A DNA stretch of 64,000 nucleotides from Burkholderia cenocepacia. GTDB taxonomy: Bacteria; Pseudomonadota; Gammaproteobacteria; Burkholderiales; Burkholderiaceae. A program made the position numbers and the translations under genes. The stretch spans positions 2,108,001 to 2,172,000 of the forward strand of contig NZ_CP060039.1 of the NCBI RefSeq assembly GCF_014211915.1, written 5' to 3'. Positions 29,240 through 39,399 of the stretch are shown here, piece after piece (positions within the stretch are counted from its first letter, which is position 1; each line of letters begins with the position of its first letter). The notes under the pieces are model-generated. The model had not been told where the DNA came from and did not search any database. It worked only from the letters and a program-made list of their open reading frames with translations.

Positions 29240-29599
29240 ATGCCTCGAGTCAAACGTGGGGTAACCGCACGGGCCCGCCACAAGAAGATCATCAACCTGG
29301 CCAAGGGTTATCGCGGCCGCCGCAATAACGTCTACCGCATCGCCAAGCAGGCGGTGATGCGCGCTGGTCAGTACGCGTACCGCGATCGCCGCAACAAGAA
29401 GCGTGTGTTCCGCGCACTGTGGATCACGCGTATCAACGCGGCAGTTCGCCAGCACGACATGACCTACAGCGTGTTCATCAACGGCCTGAAGAAGGCGTCG
29501 ATCGAACTCGACCGTAAGGTGCTGGCCGACATGGCGGTGTTCGACAAGGCTGCTTTTGCTGCGATCGTCAAGCAGGTGAAAGCCGCCGTTGCAGCCTAA
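29240..29599 (+). CDS. rplT: 50S ribosomal protein L20
   Basis: 119 residues, very basic: [20 protein letters not shown] and [20 protein letters not shown] are classic L20. It binds 23S rRNA early in 50S assembly and represses its own operon in E. coli. AAGGAGAG upstream. Followed by a terminator hairpin 68 bp after its stop. Confidence 0.97.
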
Positions 29600-29667
29600 T
29601 TGCGAAATTAGCACTGCGTGGTTAGTTGCAGCGAGGTTCCGGTAGTCTCGGCCGCTGCAGCGAAAAC

Positions 29668-29691
29668 GGGGCTCTTCCGAGCCCCTTTTTT
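29668..29691 (+). terminator. terminator or attenuator between rplT and pheS
   Basis: 7-bp stem GGGGCTC with GAGCCCC, TTCC loop, T6. It ends part of the rplT transcript. Placed 57 bp before pheS, it is where E. coli has its pheM attenuator, but I see no Phe-rich leader peptide here, so simple partial termination is more likely. Confidence 0.75.
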
Positions 29692-29748
29692 GTTTGGCGA
29701 GGCCATTTCGCTCGCCAAGACCGAATGACGTTGGAAATGATGGGATCT

Positions 29749-30762
29749 ATGGATCTGGACCAGATTGTCGCCGACGCGCAGCAGTCCTTCGAACAGGCTG
29801 CCGACATCACCACGCTCGAAAACGAGAAAGCACGATTTCTCGGCAAATCGGGTGCGCTGACCGAGTTGCTGAAGGGCCTCGGCAAGCTCGATCCCGAAGC
29901 ACGCAAGACCGAAGGCGCACGCATCAACGTCGCGAAGCAGCAGGTTGAAGCCGCGCTCACCGCCCGTCGCCAGGCACTGGCCGACGCGCTGCTGAATCAG
30001 CGCCTCACCGCCGAAGCGATCGACGTGACGTTGCCGGGCCGCGGCGCCGGCGCAGGCAGCCTGCACCCCGTGATGCGCACGTGGGAGCGTGTCGAACAGA
30101 TTTTCGGCTCGATCGGTTTCGACGTGGCCGACGGCCCCGAAATCGAGACCGACTGGTACAACTTCACGTCGCTGAACAGCCCGGAGAACCATCCGGCGCG
30201 TTCGATGCAGGACACCTTCTACGTCGAAGGCAAGGATGCCGACGGCCGCCAGCTGCTGCTGCGCACGCACACGAGCCCGATGCAGGTGCGTTACGCGCGC
30301 ATGAACCGTCCGCCGATCAAGGTGATCGCGCCGGGCCGCACGTATCGCGTCGACAGCGATGCGACCCACTCGCCGATGTTCAATCAGGTCGAGGGGCTGT
30401 GGATCGACGAAAACATCAGCTTCGCCGACCTCAAGGGCGTCTATACCGACTTCCTGAAAAAATTCTTCGAGCGCGACGACATCCTCGTGCGCTTCCGTCC
30501 GTCGTATTTCCCGTTCACGGAACCGTCGGCCGAGATCGACATGATGTTCGAGCAAGGCAAGAACGCCGGCAAGTGGCTCGAAATTTCCGGCTCGGGGCAG
30601 GTGCATCCGACCGTGATCCGCAACATGGGCCTCGACCCCGAGCGCTACATCGGTTTCGCGTTCGGCAGCGGCCTCGAGCGCCTGACGATGCTGCGCTACG
30701 GCGTTCAGGATCTCCGGCTGTTCTTCGAGAACGACCTGCGTTTCCTGCGCCAGTTCGCATAA
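29749..30762 (+). CDS. pheS: phenylalanyl-tRNA synthetase alpha subunit
   Basis: 337 residues, (alpha-beta)2 enzyme. The N-terminal coiled coil is followed by a class II catalytic core with motif 2 ([21 protein letters not shown] in part: [17 protein letters not shown]) and motif 3 ([15 protein letters not shown]). The ATG at 29749 (MDLDQIV) gives the family length; two nearby in-frame ATGs (29738, 29726) would only extend it by a few residues. Confidence 0.95.
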   Translation: MDLDQIVADAQQSFEQAADITTLENEKARFLGKSGALTELLKGLGKLDPEARKTEGARINVAKQQVEAALTARRQALADALLNQRLTAEAIDVTLPGRGAGAGSLHPVMRTWERVEQIFGSIGFDVADGPEIETDWYNFTSLNSPENHPARSMQDTFYVEGKDADGRQLLLRTHTSPMQVRYARMNRPPIKVIAPGRTYRVDSDATHSPMFNQVEGLWIDENISFADLKGVYTDFLKKFFERDDILVRFRPSYFPFTEPSAEIDMMFEQGKNAGKWLEISGSGQVHPTVIRNMGLDPERYIGFAFGSGLERLTMLRYGVQDLRLFFENDLRFLRQFA

Positions 30763-30860
30763 CGCCGCTCGCCGCGCCGACCTGTGCCCGCGCACGCCCC
30801 CGATGGACGTTTCCGACGGGGCCCGGGCGTCGATCTAACCTGTTTCGAACGTAGACATCC

Positions 30861-33290
30861 ATGCAATTCCCTGAATCCTGGTTGAGAACCTTTGTCGACC
30901 CGCAGCTGACGACCGACGAGCTGTCGCACGCGCTGACGATGGCGGGGCTCGAAGTCGAATCGCTGAGCAAGGCTGCGCCGCCGACGTCGAAGATCGTCGT
31001 GGGCCGCGTGCTCGAAGTCGTCAAGCATCCGGATGCGGACAAGCTCAATGTCTGCCAGGTCGACGCCGGCACCGGCGCGACGCTGAACATCGTCTGCGGC
31101 GCGCCGAACGTGGCGCCCGGCATCAAGGTGCCGGTCGCGCTGGTGGGCGCGGAACTGCCGCCGGCGGAAGAGGGCGGCAAGCCGTTCGCGATCAAGCTGT
31201 CGAAGCTGCGCGGCGTGGAGAGCCAGGGGATGCTGTGCTCGGCGCGCGAGCTGAAGTTGTCCGAGGATCACAGCGGGCTGTTGATCCTGCCGGAAGACAC
31301 GCCGGTCGGCCAGGACATCCGCGAGACCCTCAATCTCGACGACACGATCTTCGAAATCAAGCTGACGCCGAACAAGGCCGACTGTCTGTCGGTGTTCGGC
31401 ATCGCGCGCGAGACGGCCGCGATCACAGGCGCGCCGCTGACGCCGGTCGACATCCGCCCGGTGAACGTCGAGCTCGACGAAACGCTGCCGGTGCGCATTG
31501 CCGCGCCCGATCTGTGCGGCCGCTTCTCGGGGCGCGTGATCCGCGGCGTGAACGCGCATGCGAAGACGCCGCAGTGGATGGTCGAGCGCCTCGAGCGCTC
31601 GGGCCAGCGCAGCGTGTCCGCGCTCGTCGACATCTCGAACTACGTGATGTTCGAACTCGGCCGCCCGTCGCACGTGTTCGATCTCGACAAGATCCACGGC
31701 GGCATCGAAGTGCGCTGGGGCAAGCGCGGCGAATCGCTGAAGCTGCTCAACGGCAACACGGTCGAACTCGACGAAACGGTCGGCGTGATCGCGGACGACC
31801 GTCAGGTCGAAAGCCTGGCCGGCATCATGGGCGGCGACAGCACGGCCGTCACGCTCGATACGACCAACATCTACCTGGAAGCCGCGTTCTGGTGGCCGGA
31901 CAGCATCCGCGGCCGCGCGCGCAAGTACAACTTCTCGACCGATGCGGCCCATCGCTTCGAGCGCGGCGTCGATTACGCGACGACCGTCGAGCACGTCGAG
32001 CGCATCACGCAGCTGATCCTCGAGATCTGCGGCGGCAAGGCCGGCCCGGTCGACGATCAGGCGGTGAACCTGCCGCAGCGCGCACCGGTGAAGATGCGCG
32101 TGTCGCGCGCGAACCGCATCATCGGCGTGAAGATCGACGCCGACGAGATCGCGGACATCTTCACGCGCCTCGGCCTGCCGTTCGAGCGTGAAGACGACGC
32201 GTTCCTCGTCACGCCGCCGTCGCATCGCTTCGACATCGAGATCGAGGAAGACCTGATCGAGGAAGTGGCGCGCATCTACGGTTTCGAGAAGATCCCGGCG
32301 CGGCCGCCGGTCGCGACGAGCGAAATGCGCGCGACCCACGAGACGCGACGTTCGATCCACGATATCCGTCACGCGCTCGCCGCGCGCGACTACGCGGAAA
32401 CCGTCAACTTCAGCTTCGTCGATGCGGAGTGGGAGCACGATTTCGCGGGCAACGACAACCCGATCCGCCTGCTGAACCCGATCGCGAGCCAGCTTTCGGT
32501 GATGCGCACGACGCTGTTCGGCAGCCTGATCGCCGTGCTGCGCCACAACCTGAACCGCCGCGCCGATCGCGTGCGCGTGTTCGAATCGGGGCGCGTGTTC
32601 GTCGCCGATCCGTCGGTGAAGGCCGGCGAGCTGGCGGTCGAAGGTCATGCGCAGCCGAAGCGCGTCGGCGCGCTGGCGTACGGTCCGGCGCTCGACGAGC
32701 AGTGGGGCGTGGCGACCCGCGCGGTCGATTTCTTCGACGTGAAGGGCGACGTCGAAGCGCTGCTCGCGCCAGCGGTTGCGCGTTTCGTGAAAGCCGAGCA
32801 TCCGGCCCTTCATCCGGGCCGCAGCGCACGGATCGAAGTCGAGGGCCGCGCGGTCGGCTGGATCGGCGAGTTGCATCCGCGCCTGATGCAGAAATACGAG
32901 CTGCCGCACCCGCCGGTGATGTTCGAAATCGACGCGGACGCGCTGATTGCCCGTACGCTGCCCGCGCCGACCGACGTGTCGAAATTCCCGCCGGTCCGTC
33001 GCGATATCGCCGTTGTCGTCGATCAGGCGGTCGAGGTTCAGGCACTTTTCGACGAAATGAAGAAGGCGCTTGCCGAAGAGGCCTGCCGATTCGTTCAGAA
33101 GGTTGTACTCTTCGACGAATTTCGTGCAAAATCAAATACTTCCGGTGGTCTTGCCGCGAACGAGAAGAGCCTTGCCTTCCGCGTGACGCTGCAGGACGCG
33201 GCTGGCACGCTGCAGGACGAGGTCGTCGATCAGGCGATTCAGACGCTGGTCGAGCGAATGGCTCGTGCCGGTGCGCGCCTGCGCGGCTAA
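30861..33290 (+). CDS. pheT: phenylalanyl-tRNA synthetase beta subunit
   Basis: 809 residues with the full beta-subunit order: B1, an OB-fold tRNA-binding insert (about 40-150, [20 protein letters not shown]), the B3/B4 editing region ([15 protein letters not shown]), B5, the catalytic-like core, and a C-terminal ferredoxin-like anticodon domain ([15 protein letters not shown]). It partners PheS; the genes are 98 bp apart. Followed by terminator 33300-33324. Confidence 0.97.
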   Translation: MQFPESWLRTFVDPQLTTDELSHALTMAGLEVESLSKAAPPTSKIVVGRVLEVVKHPDADKLNVCQVDAGTGATLNIVCGAPNVAPGIKVPVALVGAELPPAEEGGKPFAIKLSKLRGVESQGMLCSARELKLSEDHSGLLILPEDTPVGQDIRETLNLDDTIFEIKLTPNKADCLSVFGIARETAAITGAPLTPVDIRPVNVELDETLPVRIAAPDLCGRFSGRVIRGVNAHAKTPQWMVERLERSGQRSVSALVDISNYVMFELGRPSHVFDLDKIHGGIEVRWGKRGESLKLLNGNTVELDETVGVIADDRQVESLAGIMGGDSTAVTLDTTNIYLEAAFWWPDSIRGRARKYNFSTDAAHRFERGVDYATTVEHVERITQLILEICGGKAGPVDDQAVNLPQRAPVKMRVSRANRIIGVKIDADEIADIFTRLGLPFEREDDAFLVTPPSHRFDIEIEEDLIEEVARIYGFEKIPARPPVATSEMRATHETRRSIHDIRHALAARDYAETVNFSFVDAEWEHDFAGNDNPIRLLNPIASQLSVMRTTLFGSLIAVLRHNLNRRADRVRVFESGRVFVADPSVKAGELAVEGHAQPKRVGALAYGPALDEQWGVATRAVDFFDVKGDVEALLAPAVARFVKAEHPALHPGRSARIEVEGRAVGWIGELHPRLMQKYELPHPPVMFEIDADALIARTLPAPTDVSKFPPVRRDIAVVVDQAVEVQALFDEMKKALAEEACRFVQKVVLFDEFRAKSNTSGGLAANEKSLAFRVTLQDAAGTLQDEVVDQAIQTLVERMARAGARLRG

Positions 33291-33299
33291 GGAGAGGGC

Positions 33300-33324
33300 C
33301 CGCCCGTTCGCGGGCGGCTTTTTT
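33300..33324 (+). terminator. terminator between pheT and ihfA
   Basis: 7-bp stem CCGCCCG with CGGGCGG, TTCG loop, C then T6. Only 30 bp before ihfA, so ihfA either relies on read-through or on its own promoter inside pheT. Confidence 0.8.
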
Positions 33325-33353
33325 CCATCGTAAGTTTTGATTCAACGCGCTGT

Positions 33354-33749
33354 ATGGCAGATATGAACGACATGACCTCGAGTGAATTCGAAGCCCTCCT
33401 GACGGCGCAACGCAGCGCGATGAACCGCGACGCGTCGGCGCCGGCGTCCACCGAGACGCCGACGCTGACGAAGGCGGAACTGGCGGAGCTGCTGTTCGAC
33501 AGCGTCGGGCTGAACAAGCGTGAAGCGAAGGACATGGTCGAGGCGTTTTTCGAAGTGATCCGCGACGCGCTCGAAAACGGCGAAAGCGTCAAGCTGTCGG
33601 GGTTCGGTAATTTCCAGCTGCGCGACAAGCCGCAGCGTCCGGGCCGCAATCCGAAGACGGGCGAGGCGATTCCGATCGCGGCCCGCCGGGTGGTAACCTT
33701 CCACGCGAGCCAGAAGCTGAAGGCGCTGGTCGAAAACGGCGCGGAGTAA
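33354..33749 (+). CDS. ihfA: integration host factor subunit alpha, with N-terminal extension
   Basis: 131 residues. The C-terminal 98 residues are a complete IHF-alpha: [34 protein letters not shown] and the DNA-minor-groove arm [14 protein letters not shown]. The N-terminal ~34 residues (with Ala/Ser/Thr-rich stretch) have no counterpart in the 99-residue E. coli protein. No internal start with a ribosome site lies at the core boundary, so the extension is probably real. The heterodimer with IHF-beta bends DNA. Confidence 0.93.
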   Translation: MADMNDMTSSEFEALLTAQRSAMNRDASAPASTETPTLTKAELAELLFDSVGLNKREAKDMVEAFFEVIRDALENGESVKLSGFGNFQLRDKPQRPGRNPKTGEAIPIAARRVVTFHASQKLKALVENGAE

Positions 33750-33804
33750 TACGCGCCCACGCTCCGCGCGGCCGCCGCGCCCCCTTACCGACGGTTAACC
33801 GACG

Positions 33805-34218
33805 ATGACCACCACGGTTGAGAAAGTCGTCTTGCCTCCGATTCCCGCGAAGCGCTACTTCACGATCGGCGAAGTCAGCGAACTATGCGGGGTCAAACCA
33901 CATGTACTGCGTTACTGGGAACAGGAATTTACTCAGCTGCGTCCGGTGAAGCGGCGCGGCAACCGGCGGTATTACCAGCATCACGAAGTGCTGCTGATCC
34001 GGCGGATTCGCGAGTTGCTGTACGAGCAGGGCTTCACGATCAACGGCGCGCGCAACCGGCTCGATTCGCCGGGCAGCGAGCGGGCCGCGGCGGGGCCGGT
34101 CGAATCCGACGCGCAGGCCGTCGATGCGCGCGGCGCAGCCAGGCCGGGCGCAAACGTCGATGTGATCGCGTTGCGGCAGGCGTTGCTGGATGTGATCGAC
34201 GGACTGAAACACGACTGA
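33805..34218 (+). CDS. MerR-family transcriptional regulator
   Basis: 137 residues. The MerR winged helix reads YFTIGEVSELCGVKPHVLRYWE, with RRYYQHHEVLLIRRIRELLY (about residues 19-85). The C-terminal 40 residues are a low-complexity linker and short helix, with no metal-binding cysteines. This small MerR protein follows ihfA in many beta- and gammaproteobacteria; its target is not known. Confidence 0.9.
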   Translation: MTTTVEKVVLPPIPAKRYFTIGEVSELCGVKPHVLRYWEQEFTQLRPVKRRGNRRYYQHHEVLLIRRIRELLYEQGFTINGARNRLDSPGSERAAAGPVESDAQAVDARGAARPGANVDVIALRQALLDVIDGLKHD

Positions 34219-34244
34219 GCGCACGGCGCGCAGGATGCATCGGA

Positions 34245-34278
34245 AAGCCCGGTTGGCGACCTGCCACCGGGCTTTTTT
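34245..34278 (+). terminator. terminator after the merR gene
   Basis: Stem AAGCCCGGT with ACCGGGCTT around a 12-nt loop, T6. It ends the thrS-merR block and also separates it from the converging lipoprotein gene. Confidence 0.88.
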
Positions 34279-34314
34279 CATGCGGGTCGCGCATCAGGGG
34301 GCAGCGCGACGGAA

Positions 34315-36525
34315 TCAGCGTGACGCGAGCGGATTCTTGCGCCCCATGTCGACGACCAGCGTGCCGTCCGGCAGCATCCGCACCGAGCCCTGCGCGACCT
34401 GGCTGCGATATCCGTACAGGTCGAACCGCATCGGGCCGGCCTCGGCCGAATTCCGGATCAGCGCGCGCACGTTCAGTTCGAGCACGTTGAACATCTTCAT
34501 GTCGCCGCCTTCCATCCACATGTAGCTCGGTGCGTCGATCTGCGGTCGCTTCGGTGCGGGCGCGCCTGCCGCGCGCCGGAACGTGAGCCGCAATCCGTCG
34601 GGCTCGACCGTCGCCTGGGCGAGTTTGCCGTTCAGCACGGGCGGCGGGAACACGGTGTACTGGTCGAGCACGAGCGTGTCGCCGCGCAGTTCCGCGCCGC
34701 GCCGCTGCAATGGCGTCAGCGATGCGAGCTCGATACCGAGCGAGCGCAGCAGCGTCGCCTGCGGGATGCCGAGCACCGACACCTGAGACGGCTTGAAGGC
34801 GAGGTGCCGGTCGTCGAGCACCGTCAGCGAGCCCTTCATGTCGGTCGGCAACCAGACGCCCGGTACGTGATTCCACAGCTTGATGCCGCCCTGGACGCGC
34901 AGGTTCTGGCCGTCCGCGCTCAATTGCAGGTCGTTCAGCGAACGCGGCGAATAGTCGAGCAGGTAGTTGTTGAAGAGCGCCGACATCGCCTTCCACGACT
35001 CGACGACCGTGCCGCCGAGAATGCGGATGTCGTACTGGTTCGGATCGTCGAGATCGACGGGTTCGCCCGGGTGCTTCGACACGAGTTCCACGTCGAGATC
35101 CTCGACATGAAAGCCGATATCGCCAGACAGGTTGAAGTCGACGTTGCGCAGATGGATCGTCGGGTTGCGGTTCGACACGTGCCGCTCGTTGAACGGCGTC
35201 GTCGACGTACGCCGCATCGCGACCTTCTGCATGCCGGGCCGCACGGCGTCTGCGGCGAGCGCGTACGCTTCCCAGTGCTGGCGCACGTCGCGCAGCGCAT
35301 TCTGCTGCGCGGCGAGGAAGCTGTCGTTCAGGCGCGCCGCCGCGTTGCCGAGCAGCGCGCCGCTGGCCGGGCCCGTATACGAAGGCATCCGGATCGCCAT
35401 CGCGCCGCTTTCGTCGAAGTTGAAGTAGCCGGCCGACACCTGGTCGCGATAGTGATACAGGTCGAACACGAACGTCTGGTCGCGCTTCGACGCGTCGAGC
35501 GGACCGATCAGGATGTCCGCGTTCATCGGCATCGAGCGCATGAACTTCACGTCGCCACCGCGGATATACATCGCTTGCTGCGGTGCGTTCGCGGGCATCG
35601 CGAAGCCGGCACGCGAGCCGTCGTCGAGCTTCAGGTCGAGGCCCGCCGGCGTCACGCGCACGGCGGTGATCGTCAGTTTCAGGCGCGGCGGCGGCATCAG
35701 CTTGTCGACCGCCATTACGAGATCGTCGCCGGCGAGTTGCGCGATCGGGGTCTGCACCTTCAGCAGGTCGGCCATTTTCACGTTGGCCGCGCGCATCACC
35801 GGCTGTGCGTTGAGGCCCGACACGCGCACGCCGGTCGGGTGGAACACGAGCTGGCTGCCGTCGCGGATCGCGAGCGTGCCGGTCAGCGAGAACGGTACCC
35901 AGCCGTCGCGCTGCATCTCGCCTTGCAGATGGATCACGCCGTCGCCGGCCGATACCGCGAGCTTGCGCAGCGGCGCGTTGCGATAGCCGAAGATGTAGGT
36001 GTTGAAGAGGGCGGTCAGCTTCGCGTTGTCGAGCGTGACCGTGCCTTCGTGCACGTCGATCTCGAAGCTCGTCGGATCGTCGAAGACGATCGGTGCGCCG
36101 GCCTGCGTCGGCACGAGCGTGGCCGACAGCTGATGAATGAAGAAGCCGAGGTTGTTGACGATGCGGAAATCGACGTCGCGCAGGAACGTCATCGCGCCGT
36201 TCTGGCCCGAGTCGCGCAGCGTGAACGGGCGTGGCTGCGTGAGGCTGATCGATGCGAGCGACGGCACGGTGCGGGCGGTCTGCTGCTCGCGCGCGAGCCG
36301 CTCGGCCTTGGTACGTTCGATCTTCGTCGATGCGGCGGACGGGTTGCTGTCGCGCTGCGTGGCCGATTCCGCGCAGCCGGCGCAGAGCAGGGCGAGCGCC
36401 AGCGCGCCGCAGCCGAACACGCGGGATATCGTATGCGATCTTGGGGCGACCGTGCGTCGCAGGCCGGAAAACCAGTCGAAAATTGCCAAAGGCGAGCGAT
36501 GGCCGCGCCGGACCGTATTCCGCAT
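34315..36525 (-). CDS. large exported lipoprotein made of two tandem ~270-residue repeats
   Basis: 736 residues from the ATG at 36525 (GGAG 7 nt upstream). A basic N-terminus and hydrophobic stretch end in ALLCAGC, so Cys51 is the probable lipid site, although the residue at -3 is Cys rather than Leu. Residues about 113-381 and 457-728 are clearly homologous to each other: FLRDVDF/HLRNVDF, FDDPTSFEIDV/LDDPNQYDIRI, ALFNTYIFGY/ALFNNYLLDY, IRGGDVKFMRSM/MEGGDMKMFNVL, FDLYHYRDQV/FDLYGYRSQV. No family recognised. The regular beta-strand-like alternation suggests a periplasmic lipid- or envelope-related domain (inference). It stands alone. Confidence 0.85.
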   Translation of the reverse strand: MRNTVRRGHRSPLAIFDWFSGLRRTVAPRSHTISRVFGCGALALALLCAGCAESATQRDSNPSAASTKIERTKAERLAREQQTARTVPSLASISLTQPRPFTLRDSGQNGAMTFLRDVDFRIVNNLGFFIHQLSATLVPTQAGAPIVFDDPTSFEIDVHEGTVTLDNAKLTALFNTYIFGYRNAPLRKLAVSAGDGVIHLQGEMQRDGWVPFSLTGTLAIRDGSQLVFHPTGVRVSGLNAQPVMRAANVKMADLLKVQTPIAQLAGDDLVMAVDKLMPPPRLKLTITAVRVTPAGLDLKLDDGSRAGFAMPANAPQQAMYIRGGDVKFMRSMPMNADILIGPLDASKRDQTFVFDLYHYRDQVSAGYFNFDESGAMAIRMPSYTGPASGALLGNAAARLNDSFLAAQQNALRDVRQHWEAYALAADAVRPGMQKVAMRRTSTTPFNERHVSNRNPTIHLRNVDFNLSGDIGFHVEDLDVELVSKHPGEPVDLDDPNQYDIRILGGTVVESWKAMSALFNNYLLDYSPRSLNDLQLSADGQNLRVQGGIKLWNHVPGVWLPTDMKGSLTVLDDRHLAFKPSQVSVLGIPQATLLRSLGIELASLTPLQRRGAELRGDTLVLDQYTVFPPPVLNGKLAQATVEPDGLRLTFRRAAGAPAPKRPQIDAPSYMWMEGGDMKMFNVLELNVRALIRNSAEAGPMRFDLYGYRSQVAQGSVRMLPDGTLVVDMGRKNPLASR

Positions 36526-36703
36526 CGTCTGTCTCCATGTCTTGTCTTGATCGACGGCGGCGCGCGCCACTGCACGGCGCGAGCGTCGATGCCGTGCAGT
36601 GTGTCATAGCGTGCTAGAGCGGCGTTACCAAACAACGGGCGCCCGGACGCGATGCGCCGGCGGACTGCCGGACAATGGATTCGCGGTCGACGAGCTGCTG
36701 AAT

Positions 36704-36717
36704 CAAACGGTCGTTTG
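36704..36717. promoter_or_regulatory. palindrome in the lipoprotein/methyltransferase divergent region
   Basis: CAAAC-GGTC-GTTTG, perfect 5-bp arms. It lies 179 bp before the lipoprotein start and 202 bp before the methyltransferase start, within a 393-bp divergent intergenic stretch (36526-36918) that otherwise holds no gene I can support. It may be an operator; no regulator is known. Confidence 0.35.
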
Positions 36718-36918
36718 GTTTGTCCGGGCCGTCGCCAGGCGTGTTTCGAAGCGACCCTGAAAATCCGCGGCCGGCCTTGGCCGGCGCGGGTTTCACCGGA
36801 TGCCGAAGCGCCGCGGCCCCCGGGCATCGACGGATACGATCGGCGGCAGCGGCGAGGTAAGATCGGCATCAGTGGCGGATTCGACATCACAACACGGCAG
36901 CCATCACGGGGAAGCACC

Positions 36919-37632
36919 ATGGACCTGAAGGAAGTCGACGTACTCGGTGCGGGGGTGGGCGATCACTGGTACTACGCGTCGAAGGCGAGCGCGATTCGCC
37001 GGTTCCTCGGCGCATCGGGCGCGAACCGGATACTCGATGTAGGGGCGGGCTCCGGTTTTTTCTCGAAGCATCTGCTCGAGCGCACGCAGGCGACGGAAGC
37101 ATGGTGCGTCGATACGAGCTACGCCGACGACAGCGACGGCGAGGCGGCCGGCAAGCCGATCCACTTTCGGCGCGCCGTCGATCGCTTCGATGCCGATCTC
37201 GTGTTGCTGATGGACGTGCTCGAACATGTCGACGACGACGTCGGACTGCTGACGCAGTACGTGAAGGGCGCGCCCTCGGGTAGCCGGTTCCTGATCACGG
37301 TTCCCGCGTTCCAATTCCTGTGGAGCGGCCACGACGATTTCCTCGAGCACAAGCGCAGATACACGCTCGGCGGCCTCGAGAACGTGGTCCGGCGTGCGGG
37401 GCTCGACGTCGAGCACGGCGCCTATTATTTCGGCCTCACGTTTCCGCTCGCGGCCGCATTGCGGCTCGGCGAGCGGGCGCGTTCGCATCCGCGCGAGCCC
37501 GAGTCGCAATTGCGCCGCCATCATCCGTTCGTCAACGGCTTGCTCAAGACGATCTGTCGTATCGAGCTGCCGATGTTCCGCTTCAATCGCGTCGCCGGCT
37601 TGACGGTCATCTGCGTCGCGCGCAAGCGATGA
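36919..37632 (+). CDS. class I SAM-dependent methyltransferase
   Basis: 237 residues. The Rossmann methyltransferase core has motif I ILDVGAGSGFF (about residue 39) and motif IV-like LVLLMDVLEHVDDDVG. HDDFLEHKRRYTLGGLENVV further on is typical of Methyltransf_11/23 proteins associated with envelope glycolipid or polyketide modification. Substrate unknown. The start at 36919 has GGGGAAG upstream. It is followed by tRNA-Pro on the same strand. Confidence 0.87.
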   Translation: MDLKEVDVLGAGVGDHWYYASKASAIRRFLGASGANRILDVGAGSGFFSKHLLERTQATEAWCVDTSYADDSDGEAAGKPIHFRRAVDRFDADLVLLMDVLEHVDDDVGLLTQYVKGAPSGSRFLITVPAFQFLWSGHDDFLEHKRRYTLGGLENVVRRAGLDVEHGAYYFGLTFPLAAALRLGERARSHPREPESQLRRHHPFVNGLLKTICRIELPMFRFNRVAGLTVICVARKR

Positions 37633-37700
37633 CGGCGATGCGGGATCGGTGCCGCGGGTTGCTTGCATTGGTGTCGTCACGCCAAAAAATTTCACGAGAA

Positions 37701-37717
37701 CATGCACAAAGTGCATG
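37701..37717. repeat. perfect inverted repeat upstream of tRNA-Pro
   Basis: CATGCAC-AAA-GTGCATG, 7-bp arms with 3-nt spacer, 63 bp before tRNA-Pro and 69 bp after the methyltransferase stop. It has no T-run, so it is more likely an operator or processing signal than a terminator. Confidence 0.45.
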
Positions 37718-37724
37718 CGACCCG

Positions 37725-37753
37725 TTCTAAACCGGGAAACTGTCTGTTATAAT
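37725..37753 (+). promoter_or_regulatory. promoter of tRNA-Pro
   Basis: Perfect TATAAT at 37748-37753, 11 bp before the tRNA. The -35 position (37725-37730, TTCTAA) is poor. Confidence 0.65.
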
Positions 37754-37763
37754 TTTTTTCTTT

Positions 37764-37840
<77 letters not shown>

Positions 37841-37846
37841 GACAAG

Positions 37847-37880
37847 AACCCGCGTCAGCTCAGGCTGGCGCGGGTTTTTT
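37847..37880 (+). terminator. terminator after tRNA-Pro
   Basis: 8-bp stem AACCCGCG with CGCGGGTT plus an inner CAGC/GCTG stem, followed by T6. Confidence 0.88.
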
Positions 37881-37896
37881 CTTGGCCGTCGCTTTT

Positions 37897-37926
37897 TTGC
37901 ACATCGCAGCGCGGCCCCGGTAAAAT
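37897..37926 (+). promoter_or_regulatory. promoter of bamC
   Basis: TTGCAC at 37897-37902, 18-bp spacer, TAAAAT at 37921-37926, between the tRNA-Pro terminator and bamC. Predicted start near 37933, 48 nt before the ATG. Confidence 0.65.
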
Positions 37927-37980
37927 GCAAGGTTGATCCACGGAAAGCGCCGTGATTTAGCGGAAGAGGATTCCCCGAAC

Positions 37981-39189
37981 ATGACTGATCTTCGTCTTAC
38001 CATGCGGTTCGCTGCAGTGCTCGCCACCGGCGCGCTCGTCGCCGGTTGCGGTACGTCGTCGCCCACGAAAGTGGACTACAAGAGCGATTCGAAATCGAAG
38101 GAAGCGTCGCTCGCAGTGCCGCCCAACATGCTCGACGAGACGGCCGATCAGCGTTCGCTGCCGCCCCAGGGCGGCGCGACTTCCCTGTCCGCGCTCCAGC
38201 AGGTCCAGCAGGCCGCGCCTGCGCTGGACACCGTCGCGCCGGCCGTGGCCGGCATGCATATCCAGCGCGACGGCACCGAAAGCTGGCTCGTGATCGACGG
38301 CAAGCAGCCCGCCGCGATCTGGCCGCAGGTGCGCCGTTTCTGGCAGGAGCAGGGCTTCCTGCTCGTCGTCGACCAGCGCGACAAGGGCGTGATGGAAACC
38401 GACTGGAACGAAACCCATCCGCAGATCAACGACGGCCTGATCCGCAGCGTGATCTCGAAGGCGATGGGCAATTCGTACGTGACGGCCGAGCGCAACAAGT
38501 ACCGCACGCGTCTCGATTCGGCGCCGAATGGCGGCACCTACGTGTTCATCAGCCAGAAGGGCATGCGCGAGGCGATCACCGGTGCGAACAACGATTCGAG
38601 CAAGTGGGAACCGAAGCCGAACGATCCGGCGCTCGAGACGGAATACCTGAAGCGGTTGATGGCCGTGCTCGCGCAGAACGAGCAGCGCGCGAAGAACGGC
38701 GAGCCGCCGATCGCGAACATCAAGGACAACGCGGTACCGAAGGACAAGAAGGCCGATGGCGACGCGTCGTCGAAGGCTGCCGCGGCGATCGCTGCCCAGA
38801 ACGTCTCGCGCACGTCGGCGCAAGGCAGCGACGCGGCTGAAGCGGCCGTGCCGTCCGAAGTCACGCTCGGCGAACCGTACGACCGGTCGTGGCTGCACGT
38901 CGGTCTCGCGCTCGATCGCGCGAACTTCACGGTTGACGATCGCGATCGCTCGAAGGGCCTGTACTTCGTGCGCTACGTCGATCCGAAGGATCTGAGCGCG
39001 GCCGAGCAGGGTTTCTGGAGCCAGCTGTTCCACGGCAAGAAGGAAAAGCAGGCGAAGCAGTATCGCGTCAACGTGAAGGCGCTCACGGCCGATCAGACGC
39101 GTGTCGCGGTCGTCGACGATGCGGGCGCAATCGACACGTCGTCGCCGGCTCGCCAGATCATGGGGTTGCTCGTGAATCAGCTTCGCTGA
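37981..39189 (+). CDS. bamC: outer-membrane assembly lipoprotein BamC (NlpB family)
   Basis: 402 residues. Signal peptide and lipobox LVAGC with Cys23 as the lipid anchor, then the unstructured segment with [16 protein letters not shown] typical of BamC, then two helix-grip domains separated by a polar linker (about residues 235-290). BamC is a non-essential member of the BAM complex that inserts beta-barrel proteins into the outer membrane. dapA, its usual neighbour, is not adjacent here. Ends at terminator 39214-39240. Confidence 0.9.
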   Translation: MTDLRLTMRFAAVLATGALVAGCGTSSPTKVDYKSDSKSKEASLAVPPNMLDETADQRSLPPQGGATSLSALQQVQQAAPALDTVAPAVAGMHIQRDGTESWLVIDGKQPAAIWPQVRRFWQEQGFLLVVDQRDKGVMETDWNETHPQINDGLIRSVISKAMGNSYVTAERNKYRTRLDSAPNGGTYVFISQKGMREAITGANNDSSKWEPKPNDPALETEYLKRLMAVLAQNEQRAKNGEPPIANIKDNAVPKDKKADGDASSKAAAAIAAQNVSRTSAQGSDAAEAAVPSEVTLGEPYDRSWLHVGLALDRANFTVDDRDRSKGLYFVRYVDPKDLSAAEQGFWSQLFHGKKEKQAKQYRVNVKALTADQTRVAVVDDAGAIDTSSPARQIMGLLVNQLR

Positions 39190-39213
39190 TCCCGGCGTTT
39201 TCCGCCCCCTTGA

Positions 39214-39240
39214 AAAGCCCGCCATCCGGCGGGCTTTTTT
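39214..39240 (+). terminator. terminator after bamC
   Basis: Stem AAAGCCCGCC with GGCGGGCTTT, ATCC loop, followed by T3 beyond the stem (T6 in all). 25 bp after the bamC stop. Confidence 0.9.
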
Positions 39241-39296
39241 CATGGCCGCTCGCCGACGTGTACGCCTGTTCGATGGGGCCCGTCCCTTCTCGTGAC

Positions 39297-39336
39297 GTTA
39301 CGTAACATCCGAGCGTTACGACGACAGAACACGTGT
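39297..39336. promoter_or_regulatory. two palindromes, possible upstream activator sites
   Basis: GTTACGTAAC at 39297-39306 (with flanking GA and TC also symmetrical) and ACACGTGT at 39329-39336. They lie about 120-130 and 90-97 bp upstream of the predicted start of the structured RNA, the usual distance for enhancer-binding activators of sigma-54. Confidence 0.4.
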
Positions 39337-39399
39337 CACATTGTCGCCGATCTGAAAAAATGTCCTTATAAATCAATGGAATGTTGAGCGCGTGATGCC

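Noticed and set aside
29600..29748. PheM-like leader peptide attenuator before pheS
   Set aside because: No short frame with clustered Phe codons; only a plain terminator hairpin was found.
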